Assembly (NCBI RefSeq): GCF_030035675.1
Contig: NC_084482.1
Span: 181,564,373-181,628,372, forward strand
Length of the DNA: 64,000 nt
From: Rhineura floridana
Lineage: Eukaryota > Chordata > Lepidosauria > Squamata > Rhineuridae
Reading direction: 5' to 3'
Part shown: one piece after another, positions 12,641 through 43,029 of the stretch
Layout: each line of letters starts with the position of its first letter
Position numbering within the stretch: the stretch's first letter is position 1
Translations under genes and position numbers: made by a program
The notes under the pieces: generated by a model
Told to the model about the DNA's origin: nothing
What the model saw: the letters and a program-made list of their open reading frames with translations, nothing else
Database searches by the model: none

Positions 12641-13050
12641 TGTAACAAAGGACAGGAAATGTTATTTTAAAATGCAACAAGAACTGGACTGCAAAATCCA
12701 GAGAATGATGAAATTTGAAGAGGGACTACATTGGGAAGTCCTGATTGGGTCACTTTGCTTTGGATCTATTGGGTCAATTGCCCACTAGGAGGACTGTGCT
12801 GACTATCTCCTCCTATGTCCTACTTTGTAAATAAATAAAATGTTACAACCTCCATCCTCCCCCAACTCAGGGGTGGGGAACTGGATCCTTCCTTCCTCCC
12901 CTCCTGCAGGCCACCTTTCACAGTTTAGCAGGGACAGCCACCTGTCAATGGCCTGACATCATTATTGTTATGTAAATTTGTATAGATATTTTTTGTATAG
13001 ATAAATTTGTATAGATATGTTAGTAGAGATTGTCAACGGTCTGAGTTGCC
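12641..13050. other. Intergenic; hAT-like terminus near 12868
   Basis: CAGGGGTGGGGAACTGGATC at about 12868 resembles a hAT 5' terminus, but no matching 3' end is visible. No gene. Confidence 0.4.
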
Positions 13051-13089
13051 CTCATAAGGGCTGGCTTTGCAAACGTGTGGCCCAATTGG

Positions 13090-13560
13090 GAACCTGCGGG
13101 GGCCCTGCACTCCCCTTCTGCAATCCGCAGCAGGATTCCTGCAGTGGATAGCAGGGCAGGAGCTTCAGAGCCGCCCGCCATTCCCCGGCTTCACCTAACT
13201 TTCTCTTTGTTTTTTTTGGTTGTGTGTACTGTGCACGCAGGTTTGCCATCAATCAAGATGGTGGCCAAGGTTTCCCTAAGGGGCTGAAGCCTCTACTGCC
13301 ATCTTGGTTGATGGCAGCAATGCGCATGTGTAGCACGCATGCGTGCCATCAACCAAGATGGCGGCAGAGGCTTCAGCCCCTTAGGGAAACCTCAGCCACC
13401 ATCTTGATTGATGGCAAACCTGCACGCAGTGCAAGCAGCTGAAAAAAACACAGAGAAAGGTAAGTAGAGTGGGGGAATGGCGGGCGGCTTGGGATCTCCC
13501 GCCCTGTGATCTGCAGTACCAATCCAGAAGGGGAGTGCCGGGGCCCGGGGCAGACTGGTG
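13090..13560. repeat. Long imperfect palindrome (foldback/MITE), about 470 bp
   Basis: The left arm (GCACTCCCCTTCTG ... CAAGATGGTGG ... TAAGGGGCTGAAGCCTC ... CATCTTGGTTGATGGCA) is mirrored by the right arm. The loop lies near 13325-13345 and is rich in GCATG. Each arm is about 230 bp. No coding content; probably a DNA transposon with very long terminal inverted repeats. Confidence 0.75.
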
Positions 13561-13660
13561 TCCAAGGGCCCCAGCATGCCTGCCCTGGCCCCCGCTAAGC
13601 CTTTAAGGTGCAATTCCCCCACAAGCGCAGGGCCCGATTGACCCAATCGGTCCAATCGGT

Positions 13661-15002
13661 ATTTTGCTGGCCCTGGCCCTCATGGCTCAGGCGGGAGAGA
13701 GCAGAGACAAAGGTGTCTCTTCTCTCTCAGACAGTCAAAAAAGAGAAGAAAGGGCAGAAGGAGGAGGGGCAGATAAGCTTCCCTGAGCATATCAGTCTAA
13801 CGACGGAAGGAAGTCAGTCACAGCATCACAGGTAAAGGTAGTCAAGCCTATCCATCTGGAGGACTCTAACTCTATCTCCCTTCTAGAACATAAACAAAAG
13901 AACAAAACAGGAGTTGCACTTGCCCCACTTCCAACAATTATGTCGGGTGACAACCTGAAAAGTGCTCTTCTTTGAAGTCCATTTGCAAGTGGTTTCAATG
14001 CAAACCTCTTGGAAACAAATTTCAAAGGTGATGCCTTTCAGCATTGATCAGCTGATGTGTGCTGAGAGACATCACATTGAAGTCCGTTTGCTCAAATTCA
14101 CTCAGATCCTGGTGATATTCTCTGGATAAATGAAGGGCTTCAATATAAGTCTTGGAGTGCTTTTCAATAATCTGTTTATTGAGCATCATCCTAATTTGTT
14201 TGCAGGGAGAGATTAGACAACACTGGCTGTTTAATGAACATTCATTGTGATTTGTTTGCAGGGAGGTTACAGAATGTTGCGTCAAAACAAGTGTTACCCA
14301 CATTTTCCAGCCCATTTCCCCATCACTTTCCTTATTGTCAAAAGTTTGATCTTTTGGGGAAGCGAGTTTGTCATGCAAGCCCTCACCGTCAGCTATAGTT
14401 GCGCAACCTGAATTTGCTGTATGTGATTGAATCCCACTTGAAAACTGTGACAATCTGGAAGCATCTTTGGTTGCATCTCTCAGTTATACGATTGGGAGCT
14501 TGTGAGGATGAGTTGGTACGGTTCATGCATCGCTCACTGAATTACTTTGTGTGTGGCTTATCTCTCCCCCTTCCGCCCCCAACCATGCAGCTGGATTGCA
14601 TCTCCAAAGTAAAACTGATGAAATGTTGTCCCATAATGTTCTGTACTGATGCATATCTAGAGTCATTCTGTCAGCTGCAGGTCAGCTTTGAACAGAGACT
14701 TAATCTTTCTCCTTTAATATTTGTGGTTGTTCTCTATTCACTCTTCCGATAGCCAACTTTAGCCAACAAATAGGAAAGCAAACTTAGAACAAGCTCAGTA
14801 ATGAAGATGCATTTAATAAGTGATTCCTGCAAAGATATTCAGTTACCAATTAGGGAGAGGGAGGGAGGGAGAACGAAAGGAAGAGAAGTTGGAAAATTAC
14901 CATTTGTTTCTCACTAATGAAGTGGCAAAAGAGTAAGAATGAAGAAGAAGGCTGGGAAGAATGTGAACCCACTGACATTGCTCCACTGGCTGCTAAATTG
15001 GA
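13661..15002. other. Intergenic, no gene supported
   Basis: An open frame at 14022-14453 (- strand, 143 codons) overlaps repeated TTTGTTTGCAGGGAG-type motifs (near 14205 and 14250) and looks like repeat sequence rather than a gene. A GAGG run lies at about 14856-14880. Confidence 0.4.
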
Positions 15003-15110
15003 TTGTGAACACAGAATAGTAGAGTTGGAAGGGGCCTATAAGGCCATCTAGTGAAGTCCCCTGCTCAATGGGGGTGAATAGCTCAGACCACTTGGCTTCC
15101 TTCACCGTCA
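15003..15110 (-). mobile_element. CR1-type 3'-end fragment of another subfamily
   Basis: The phrase AGAGTTGGAAGGGGCCTATA followed by CATCTAGTGAAGTCCCCTGC matches the antisense CR1 end known from birds and reptiles. Confidence 0.55.
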
Positions 15111-15134
15111 GTTCAGGAAGACCAACAGAAGCAC

Positions 15135-15195
15135 ATATCCACATGAAGCTGCCTGACAGCAAGTCAGACCATTGGCCCATTTGATTCTTGGCCAG
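15135..15195 (-). mobile_element. tRNA-derived SINE, 3' fragment
   Basis: Antisense of the 3' part of the SINE at 16424-16618 (CAGACCATTGGCCCAT and an ATGAAGCTGCCT block). Confidence 0.5.
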
Positions 15196-15631
15196 TTCTA
15201 ACCTTATCCAGCCATTCTCCACCACCACCACAATAACAATTTATGCGAAAAGAGGGAGAAGAATGATGAGGCCACTGGCCCCACCTTCTCCTTCAGTGCC
15301 TCCCCTCATGTTGGAGGCTGAACTTCTGCAGTGGAGAACCTCTTCTACTTGAATAAGTTTCCTGTGCAATTTTAAACCCTGGAAGACCAAGTTTCTGCAT
15401 CCTGTGGGGAACCTCTTCAAGTACAGCAGGCTCCCTACATCTGATGTTCAGCCATCAGCATAGGGGTAGGGGCTGTAGGAATGGTGATGAGGACATGTGG
15501 GATGGGAATCAGGTGGTGAGTGGAGAAAGAGAACAACTGAATAACATTACTGTCTACTCTGATTAGCAGCAAGGATATAGGGGGTGATATATCCCAGCCC
15601 TGTTGCTGGAGTTTTGTTTTTAAAATGGAGA

Positions 15632-15855
15632 TACTAAGAACATAAAAAGAACCCTTCTGGATGAAGCCAATGGCCCATCTAGTCCACCATCCTGTTCTCA
15701 CAGTGGCCAACCAGATGCCTGTGGGAAACTACAAGCAGGACCTGAGTGAAAGAGCACTCTCCCCTCCTTCAGTTTCCAGCAACTGGTATTCAGAAGCATA
15801 CTGCTTCCGTCTGTGGAGGCAGAGCACAGCCATTATGGCTAGTAGCCACTGACAC
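15632..15855 (-). mobile_element. CR1 3'-end fragment
   Basis: Starts with the antisense terminus TAAGAACATAAAAAGAACCC, then AGTCCACCATCCTGTTCTCA and the 3' UTR toward 15855. 5'-truncated. Confidence 0.8.
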
Positions 15856-15925
15856 TAGGAACTGAATCTGGCACCTTCTGCATTCAAAACATGTGCTCTG
15901 CCAACGGAGTATGGCTCCTCACCAT
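15856..15925 (-). mobile_element. tRNA-derived SINE fragment
   Basis: Antisense of the tRNA-like head: CTTCTGCATTCAAAACATGT then GCTCTGCCAACGGAGTATGG, the reversed A-box side of the SINE at 16424. Confidence 0.55.
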
Positions 15926-16423
15926 ACAGTGGGTGGAAAGTAAACCCACAAAATTGGTGCATGCAGCACTCTTTAATATTCTATTCACAGAGTTTCAGCC
16001 CACCTGTGTGGTGTATATGTTTGGTCCAGGGCTTGTCTGTTTGAAAATGGAGTGCACGTAGTTGAAGCATGCCTGCAAATAATTCCTGGGTGCTGTAAAT
16101 GCAAAATGATACAAATCAGATGTGAATATGCATATGATAGTTGAGATACAGTTACAGATGTCTCCAGTTGACACAGACCCAACTAATAAAGTATGTGAAC
16201 TGCTCCATACCATCTTTACATTAAAACTCCCCAATAAAAATCCTAACAAGATGAACTTGGAAGAAACAGTAAATACAGAACAACTGTGCAGTTGTGCCAA
16301 TGGCAAATGACTGTGCTCAAGAAAAGTCATCTTGCCTGTTTTAACAAGTCACCAAATTGTTCCCATGACTCCTAATGGGGTGTGAGTCGTGGCCACTCGT
16401 GTGTGTTTGAGCACAAAAGTTTA

Positions 16424-16618
16424 GGGGAAGGGATGTAGCTCATTGGAAGAGTGTCTGCCTTGCATGCAGAAGGTCCCAAGTTCAATCTCTGGCATCTCCA
16501 GGTAGGGCTGGGAGGGATTCCCTGTCTGAAAACCCTGGAGAGCCACTGCCAGTCAGCGCAGACAGTATTGGGCTAGGTGGACCAGCCTGATTCAGTGGAA
16601 GGCAACTTCCTATGCTCA
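16424..16618 (+). mobile_element. tRNA-derived SINE (near complete)
   Basis: The head has a polymerase III A-box-like TGTAGCTCATTGGAAGAG and a B-box-like AGTTCAATCTC at tRNA spacing. A non-tRNA body (GGTAGGGCTGGGAGGGATTC) and an end AAGGCAACTTCCTATGCTC follow. It is not a functional tRNA gene: no acceptor stem pairing or terminator fits. The family is common in squamates; I do not assign a name. Confidence 0.75.
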
Positions 16619-16624
16619 TTTCAA

Positions 16625-17272
16625 AACAACCCCAGACAATGTATTTGTCTCATATGGCTTTATTTATTTATGAACACGAATGAACCTGACACCTATTATT
16701 TAACTTTAGATTCTTGCAAACTGAAATTTAGGATGTGAATAACAAGCCTGCAGCAAAGCAAACTTAAACACAAACAAGACAAACAACAGAGTCCTTCAGT
16801 TCTGTTAGAAAAGAAATTAAACACCGGCATGGTCTCCATGGGATCCTTTTCATCACTTTGTCAGTGATTTACTGTTTCTCCAGGACAAATGTCTAAAACC
16901 TGAATTTCCACCACCCAGCGCTCTTTCAATCTAGCAGACATACACGACCTGTAAAACTGCGCCATCTGGTGATTTCATAGAAGATTAAAATGAAGTGAAG
17001 AAACATGGTGATACTTTATGTAATTAAAACAAAGAGAAAAATTGAAATGTCACACTCAGAAGACAGTAAAAGGAGTTTTACTCAGGGTAGACCCATTGAA
17101 GTTAGTGGATCTAAGTTAGTCATCTCCATTTCTTTCAGTGGGGCTAATCTTAACAAAACTTTGATACAACCCACAGAAATGGAATATTGTCTAGTTTACA
17201 AACACAGATGGCTCATAATAAATGTACCAGCAGAGCTTCAACATATAACAGCATCTAGGATTAAAAAAATAA
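16625..17272. other. Intergenic; short repeat related to TACTC...TTGAAGTTAGTGG
   Basis: 17075-17150 is a copy of a short palindromic repeat (motif ACTCAGGGTAGACCCATTGA) also seen near 18500-18600. No gene. Confidence 0.4.
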
Positions 17273-17590
17273 GTTAAGAACATATGAAGAGTCCTGCTGG
17301 TTCAGACCAAATGCCCATCTAGTCCAGCATTCTGTTCTCACAGATGGCCAACCAGATGCCCGTAGGAAGCCCGCAAGCAGGACCTGAGCGCAAGAGCACT
17401 CCCCCCTCCTGCGAGTCCCAGCAATTGGCATTCAAGGCATACTGCCTCTGATCCTGAAGGCAATACACAGCCATCATGACTAGTAGCCACCGAAACTCTT
17501 CTCCTCCATGAATTTGTCAACCCCCCTTTTAAAGCTATCCCAGTTGGTGACCATCACTGCACCTTGCGAAACTGAGTTTAATGATGCACC
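17273..17590 (-). mobile_element. CR1 3'-end fragment
   Basis: Begins TTAAGAACATATGAAGAGTC and continues with the antisense 3' UTR into the last antisense RT codons. About 320 bp, 5'-truncated. Confidence 0.8.
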
Positions 17591-17814
17591 TTTGGTCTTC
17601 AGATGAAGTGAAGAGCAATAGGACAGAAAAGCATGGGAATTACATCATAAGGCACACAGGCTTTGTTTCTCTGCCAAGTAAGCAGTAAGCACATTCATTT
17701 AACAACAATAATCCCTTTCATGTTAACACATGCCGTGTTAAGAGTTTCCATGTTCACTGAAGCTCCAAAATGCTGGGAAATTACAGATGTTAAGGGCCAC
17801 ACTCTTAACAGATA

Positions 17815-18350
17815 CATTATGCAGGATATAGAGGTTTGATTATGTAACACCTGACCTGTCCTGACTGCATCAGCTGCCAATTCTGGATTCAATTCAAGCA
17901 TCAGGATACCAATACCTTAGGGACTGCCTCTCACCATATGAACCTACCTGGACCCTGCATTTGCCACATGAGGCTTTCTTTGTGTGCCCCCTCCGAGAGA
18001 GGTGCAGAGGGTGGCAACATGAGATTGAGCCTTCTCAGTAGTGGCTCTCTGACTGTAAATGCTCCCGCCAGAGAGATGTGCCTAGTGCCATCACTATCAA
18101 TCTTTAGGTGCCACCTGAAGATGTTCCTATTTACCCAGGCATTTTGCTTGTAACTGGTATTCATCTTTAAGTTGGGTGGGGTAGGATCTGCCCCTTTTCT
18201 ATTATTGCAGGATAAGCACTTTTAGTGAATAATGTTCTTTTATCTTTTGATGTATTTTAACTTTGGGATTGTATGCTTTTTTAAAAAAAATTGTAAATCC
18301 TGTGAGACATTTTGTAGTAAGTGAATGGGGTTGTATTTTATATTTATTTA
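17815..18350 (+). mobile_element. L2-type LINE fragment, 3' end
   Basis: Reads as the post-RT region and 3' UTR of L2: CTGCATCAGCTGCCAATTCT, then AGGTGCCACCTGAAGATGTT and a long AT-rich 3' end. Frames broken. Confidence 0.65.
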
Positions 18351-18480
18351 TTTATTAGATTTATATTTATTTATTTATTAAACTTATATACCGCCCCATA
18401 GCCGAAGCTCTCTGGGAGGTGCACAAGACTAACTGGGCGGTGCACAAGACTATCCTGCCCTTCCTCCCAATAGGACCCCA
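18335..18480 (-). mobile_element. L2-type LINE 3' tail, opposite orientation
   Basis: TTTATTTATTTATTA runs, then TATATACCGCCCCATAGCCG, parallel to the tail at 10919. It lies tail to tail with the L2 fragment upstream. Confidence 0.6.
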
Positions 18481-21330
18481 GGGTGGCTACTTAGTATTTA
18501 CCAAGTCCTACTCATTAGACCCAATGAAATAAATGAACCTAAGTTAGTCATGTCTATAAAATTCAGTAGGTCTACTCTGAGTAGGACTAGCATTGAATAC
18601 CACACATGGTATCCTATGCTGTGGTTAGTTTCAGCTTCACTACTAACTTGGAGCTGGATGTCTGTTAGTGACAGAGCGGTGGAGCTAAGTCTCAGATTTG
18701 TCTGTTTACTGGAACAGACACATGGAATCTATGCAACTGAAGCGACCATTTCCCGTTCCAAATAGTTAAACCAGTTATAAACAGCAGCAGAAGCAACAAC
18801 AAAAAGCCCACAAACAAAATTATTTAAATTGTTGTTACTTGGCCATTTCTCAACAGATATGAAATTTGGCCAGTTTATCACAAGTCGATATTCCAAGCCA
18901 GATTTCAGAAATGTTTGACACATGTTCTTCATTTTATTAACATGTAGACTGTTCAGGCTTTATAATGGTGGGATTCAGTTTGACTGATGAGGCTTAACTA
19001 TACAGGCACAGTTACTACATTTCCTTTATCAGTAATTCTAAGCTTTGTTACTGCAAACTTCAAGTCAAATTACAAATGGCTAGAGGATCCCTATGAGAAA
19101 CTAAATAAGGACAACACACTTGGTTTGTAGTCACGGGGCAAGGTGATGGCAAATATCAGATTAGACACAGCCAGAACAGAAAGGGACACAATAGCATTTA
19201 TTGTTGCCTCTAACTCCCAGCTGCCTATCCTTACCTTGTATGCATTTGAACTTTGTAGAAACACCCAAGACTGCCTGGACCTCTTGCATTTCATCTGTGC
19301 ATATAGAAAATCTGCCAGCTGAATAACAATTCATGCACCTGACAAAGTGTCTGGTCCACCAAAGTTGCTGCCACAATAAACCTGTCAGTCATTTAAGTTG
19401 CCACAAGACTTTGCGGTGTTTTGACTGCAAGAGACTAACAGGGATACTCCTCTACCTGCCCCAGAATTTGTCACTATGTAAAAAGCAAATGGAGCCATGG
19501 TAATCCATAAGAAAATGCCAAAATTCAGTGAGGCAATATCTTTATTAGGTCTATCTAACATATCACAAAATAGTGAGGAGGCTTGAGTTCAACTACTTGC
19601 ACACCCCTTCCATAAGCACATCAAGGTTGGATACACACCTTAAGCAAGACACAGACACCAGGGCACTCAAAAGAAAAGAAAAGAAAAGTGTGTTTTTGTT
19701 TTCTTAGGAGGAAGTTCTTCCTTGGGAAAGTATTATTATTATTATACAGTGATTGTGACAATGAAAATCCACCCTCCATCAGAGAATGTCTTGAGCAAGC
19801 AGATTTTTGGGGGCTCTTCCAGATGAAGCTTTTGTTGTGCACTTGCCCCGCCTTATTCACTGAATTCTTCACAGGGTCCTATTCTTAAATTGCTCTGTTC
19901 TTTAAATGGAAATGTGAAATCACTCTGCAAACTGTAGCTCTGTGAGGGGAACATGGGTCTCCTCACAACTCTGCACACTTCACAAACCAAAGTTCCCAGA
20001 ACTCTTTGGGGCAAAGCCATGACCATTTAAAATGGTTTGATAACGTTTTAAATGTGTCGTGTAGATGGGGCCTAAATCTGCTATCTCTTCCTAAAGACTC
20101 CATCTGAAGACTGTGACCAAATGAAGCCTTTGGGGCTCCAACGTCAAGCCAGCTTGTCTTCCCTCTTTCTTCCTCCCTCTCTCCCCTCCCCCTTTGCTTA
20201 ACATGCAGCCTGATGAAGAGTTCTGGAGAAAGCTTGATCACTGTTCTGTTCTGTGCCATTTTGGTTGGCTCCTTTGTAAATACAGGAACTTGAACTACTG
20301 ATCATTTGCAACTGGCAAAAGTAGGATGGTATCTGTTATTTCCTGATGTATGTTTTTTAAACTGATATCCCCCCTTTCCCTACTTCTAACAAAACTTTTA
20401 ATGGCAGCTATCCCGTGTTTCCTTCAGGCAAGATGAGCTTCTCGTCCCGTCAGAGGTCGCTGCCGGTCTGTCCAAAGAGATCTCAACCCCTCCCCACTCC
20501 TCAACTACCGTCACTTCTGGTTCCAATTAAAATCTTCCCTTTACATGCCATGTAATGTAATACATGTAATGTAATGTAATACATGTAATGTAGGTGTTCA
20601 TGTAAACCTTTAAGGGAAACAGAGCAAGTTAGTAGAGGCTCCTTTCCTAACTTGTTATTTTGGTCCCTGGATGAACCTGCTTTCTTATTGGCTGCTGGAA
20701 TAAAATTTCGGGTTTTTTGGGGGGAGGGGATTCGGTTGTCGTTGGCAAGTATGGCGAGGAGGAAGACAACAGAACAGTTAAAAGCGAAACAGACTTGTCA
20801 TTCAGTGTCAATTTAATTTGTTTGAATTATAAATTAGAGTTATGGCCGTGCTAAACGGGCCTGATAGCCGTTGAAGCCCACACTATCTGGAAAGCCCCAG
20901 GTTGGGGAAAGCTGCTTTAAAGCTACGTTTCCAAACACCGCAACGAAATCTTAGAAAAGGAGGAACTTCGGCAGGTGGAGCTTTGTCACCAGCGCGCCGC
21001 CGTCCGCTGGCTTTCTGCCCGTCGCGAAGCGCTTCCATTTTAAAAGCTCACAAGCCGCCTTGTTGATCAACAGTGGAATCTTATGTGTGTTTACTCAGAA
21101 ATAAGCCCCACTATGGTGGAGGGGATCAAGTACCATGTAAGTGTGTGCAAATAGAACCACAGCCTGACAGTTCTACGTTCAGTTATCATCCTTTCGTTTC
21201 TGTTTTCCTAGGTATCAGGACAATGGACAAAATGAATGATTCAAAGCCCGGGAGACTGGCTGAAATAAAAAGGCCTGAAACTTGCCAGGAAGCGGGGTGG
21301 GATAGGATGAGGGGGTGTTAAGAAGCCCTT
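18481..21330. other. Intergenic upstream of PSMD6
   Basis: Contains an AAAAG run near 19675-19690, an ATGTAATGTAATAC microsatellite at about 20545-20590, a repeat at about 19925-20075 related to that at 9540 and 38394, and an inverted CCAAT box at 20687 before a short ATG frame at 20751. No supported gene. Confidence 0.45.
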
Positions 21331-21340
21331 ATAGCAGTGC

Positions 21341-21648
21341 TGGTATAGGACAGTGGGGAGGAGAGCCTGGCTCACACACCCCCGCGAGTGGCTCAGGGGT
21401 TACATGCTCTGCCACCTGTACAGCCGTGGGCAAGCTGCATAGTCCCAAGGAGCCCAGTTGCCCCCCAGCTGTCAGTTGCAGACAAGGAAGGAGCTGGCAT
21501 GTGCAGCTGTGGCAAGCTGAGCAGGCCCTCGCCAGCTGGGGAGGACTCGCCTCAGAGGGAGGCAATGGTAAACCCCCTCTGAATACCGCTTACCATGAAA
21601 ACCTATTCATAGGGTCGCCATAAGTCGGGATCGACTTGAAGGCAGTCC
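21341..21648 (+). mobile_element. Sauria-type SINE with Bov-B-like 3' end
   Basis: A tRNA-related head (GCGAGTGGCTCAGGGGTTA) is followed by the lineage-typical end AGGGTCGCCATAAGTCGGGA TCGACTTGAAGGC, which is shared with the Bov-B LINE. The decamer ATAGCAGTGC flanks it exactly at 21331-21340 and 21649-21658. It supports a squamate origin and ends less than 300 bp from the PSMD6 start codon. Confidence 0.85.
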
Positions 21649-21738
21649 ATAGCAGTGCAATAAAAGGGATTCAGTCTGAAGAGATCTCCTCTTCCTCTTA
21701 CCCCGCACATGGAGGACTCTACAGAGTGCAGCCGGGAT

Positions 21739-21746
21739 CCGGAAGT
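21739..21746 (+). promoter_or_regulatory. ETS-family binding site candidate
   Basis: CCGGAAGT matches the core bound by ETS factors such as GABPA, common in CpG-island housekeeping promoters. It lies about 200 bp upstream of the ATG. A second ETS-like core on the - strand (CCCGGAAA) lies near 21833-21839. Function is inferred from motif and position. Confidence 0.45.
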
Positions 21747-21845
21747 TTACTTTCGATCCCGTGGAGACTGCAGCCCTCTGGTTGCATGGAGGCAGGCAGG
21801 GGAAGGCGGCCTCCTAGGGCCACTCCTTCCGTTTCCGGGTGACAG

Positions 21846-21854
21846 GCTGAGTCA
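21846..21854 (-). promoter_or_regulatory. NF-E2/ARE-like site in the PSMD6 promoter
   Basis: GCTGAGTCA on the + strand reads TGACTCAGC on the - strand. This fits the antioxidant response core TGACnnnGC and the NF-E2 core. It lies 86 bp upstream of the ATG. NFE2L1 (NRF1) with small MAF proteins is known to drive proteasome subunit genes through such sites; its use here is inferred. Confidence 0.6.
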
Positions 21855-21939
21855 GTCTTTAGCCCCGTCGCTGCTGGTCGCTGATCTTCCTGCTACTCCT
21901 CTGCCGGGCCTGCCTGCCTGCCTGCCTTTCCTCGCCGCG

Positions 21940-41758
<19,819 letters not shown>

Positions 41759-42005
41759 CCTTTAAAAACAAAAAGGAGAATGCATAATTTACTATGTTGT
41801 ATAACTTGTTATACTGTAGCTGAGGAAATGGCAAGTATTATGTAGTTAGGGGTTTTTATAGGCAACTTCACTTATGTTAATGAAATTGTATGAATGTTCA
41901 GTTTGTGTTCTCAGATCAACTTCATTTATTAAATGTTTAATACAGTTGACTGAGTTCTTTGAGGGGTTTAATTTGGTTAATAAAATGGGTTTATTTGAAG
42001 CAAGG
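41759..42005 (+). other. PSMD6: PSMD6 3' UTR with poly(A) signals
   Basis: After the stop codon the sequence is AT-rich. ATTAAA lies at 41928-41933 and a canonical AATAAA at 41979-41984. Cleavage is predicted near 42000. A hAT-like terminus (GGGTGGCCAACC) starts at about 42004, immediately beyond. Confidence 0.7.
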
Positions 42006-43029
42006 GTGGCCAACCTTTTTACCCTTGAGGGCCACACGAGGTGGTGGTAGGGCATATAGGCAGGGGGAGATAAATTGCATGCTAACAGGCTATGCACACT
42101 TATTCCTGCTGCCAGCTGGGTTGTGGAGGGAAAGATTTTGGGGCTGAACCATGAGCATGGTGGAGGGAAATTAAACCCCCACCCCCAAATCTGGCCAAAT
42201 CCTGTCTTCATCTGAGGTGGTTGTAGAGATGTGAAGGCCTAGAAAACAATTTGGGGAAACTTTTTCTGAATTTTCTTCTGGAATTTTGTATCTCTAGGTA
42301 GTATCCCTGTGTGCATTGGCATCATGGGGCTAGCATTTTGCCACTTAGCTGATTGGCTGGGAAGGGCTTCCTGGAGCATGGCCAAGAGTGACTAAGGGCC
42401 AGCTGTGGGTTGGCCACCTGTGATGCAAAGCTTTTAGAGTTTGCCACCAAAGACTGAGCTACTGGTGGCCTTTTTCCTATGGGACAGCTTATAAAGTTGA
42501 TGAAAATGAACATTTTTTTGGGGGGGGGGGCTTCTTATGCCTCCTAATGATCACAACCAAGAAAGGTGAATGAGATGGAAGCTACCCGCACAAAAGTGAA
42601 TGTACTACTTTGATAAATTGCTGCCATTCAAATTATGTACTAGCTTAAGCTTCTGAATGGGATTTTAGGATAGGGATAGCTGGGTTTTGGATAGCAGGAG
42701 CAGCCCCATAAAAAGCAAAAAGATACCAGTGGGAGAATAGAAAAATTAGATTGCACTGAGCAGCTCAGGCAGTGGCACAAGGAAACGGGAGCATAAGTTG
42801 TGATTTTTTTAGATACATGCTGTATACCTCATACACAGTTTAGAAAGTCCTCATTGAAGCATTACATGTAAAAGGAGGCAGCCAGAGAATGTTGAATGAC
42901 ACAATCAAACCCTCCCAACCTTCTGTTCGCAAATAAAGACCTGAACAATAGTTGCCACCTAACCATAGTCCCTTTGGAGGTAATTAAACTTGAGCATATC
43001 TTGCGGCCTAAGCTTTGCTTTTTGACAGT
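42004..43029. other. Intergenic between PSMD6 and ATXN7, no gene
   Basis: Starts with a hAT-like terminus (GGGTGGCCAACCTTTTTACC); a G-run lies at about 42519-42530. Nothing else recognised. Confidence 0.4.

Noticed and set aside
14022-14453. 143-codon open frame on the - strand
   Set aside because: It overlaps repeated TTTGTTTGCAGGGAG-type motifs and resembles interspersed repeat rather than a gene.
16424-16500. Possible tRNA gene
   Set aside because: A- and B-box-like motifs are present, but the body continues as a SINE, and further fragments of the same family occur nearby.
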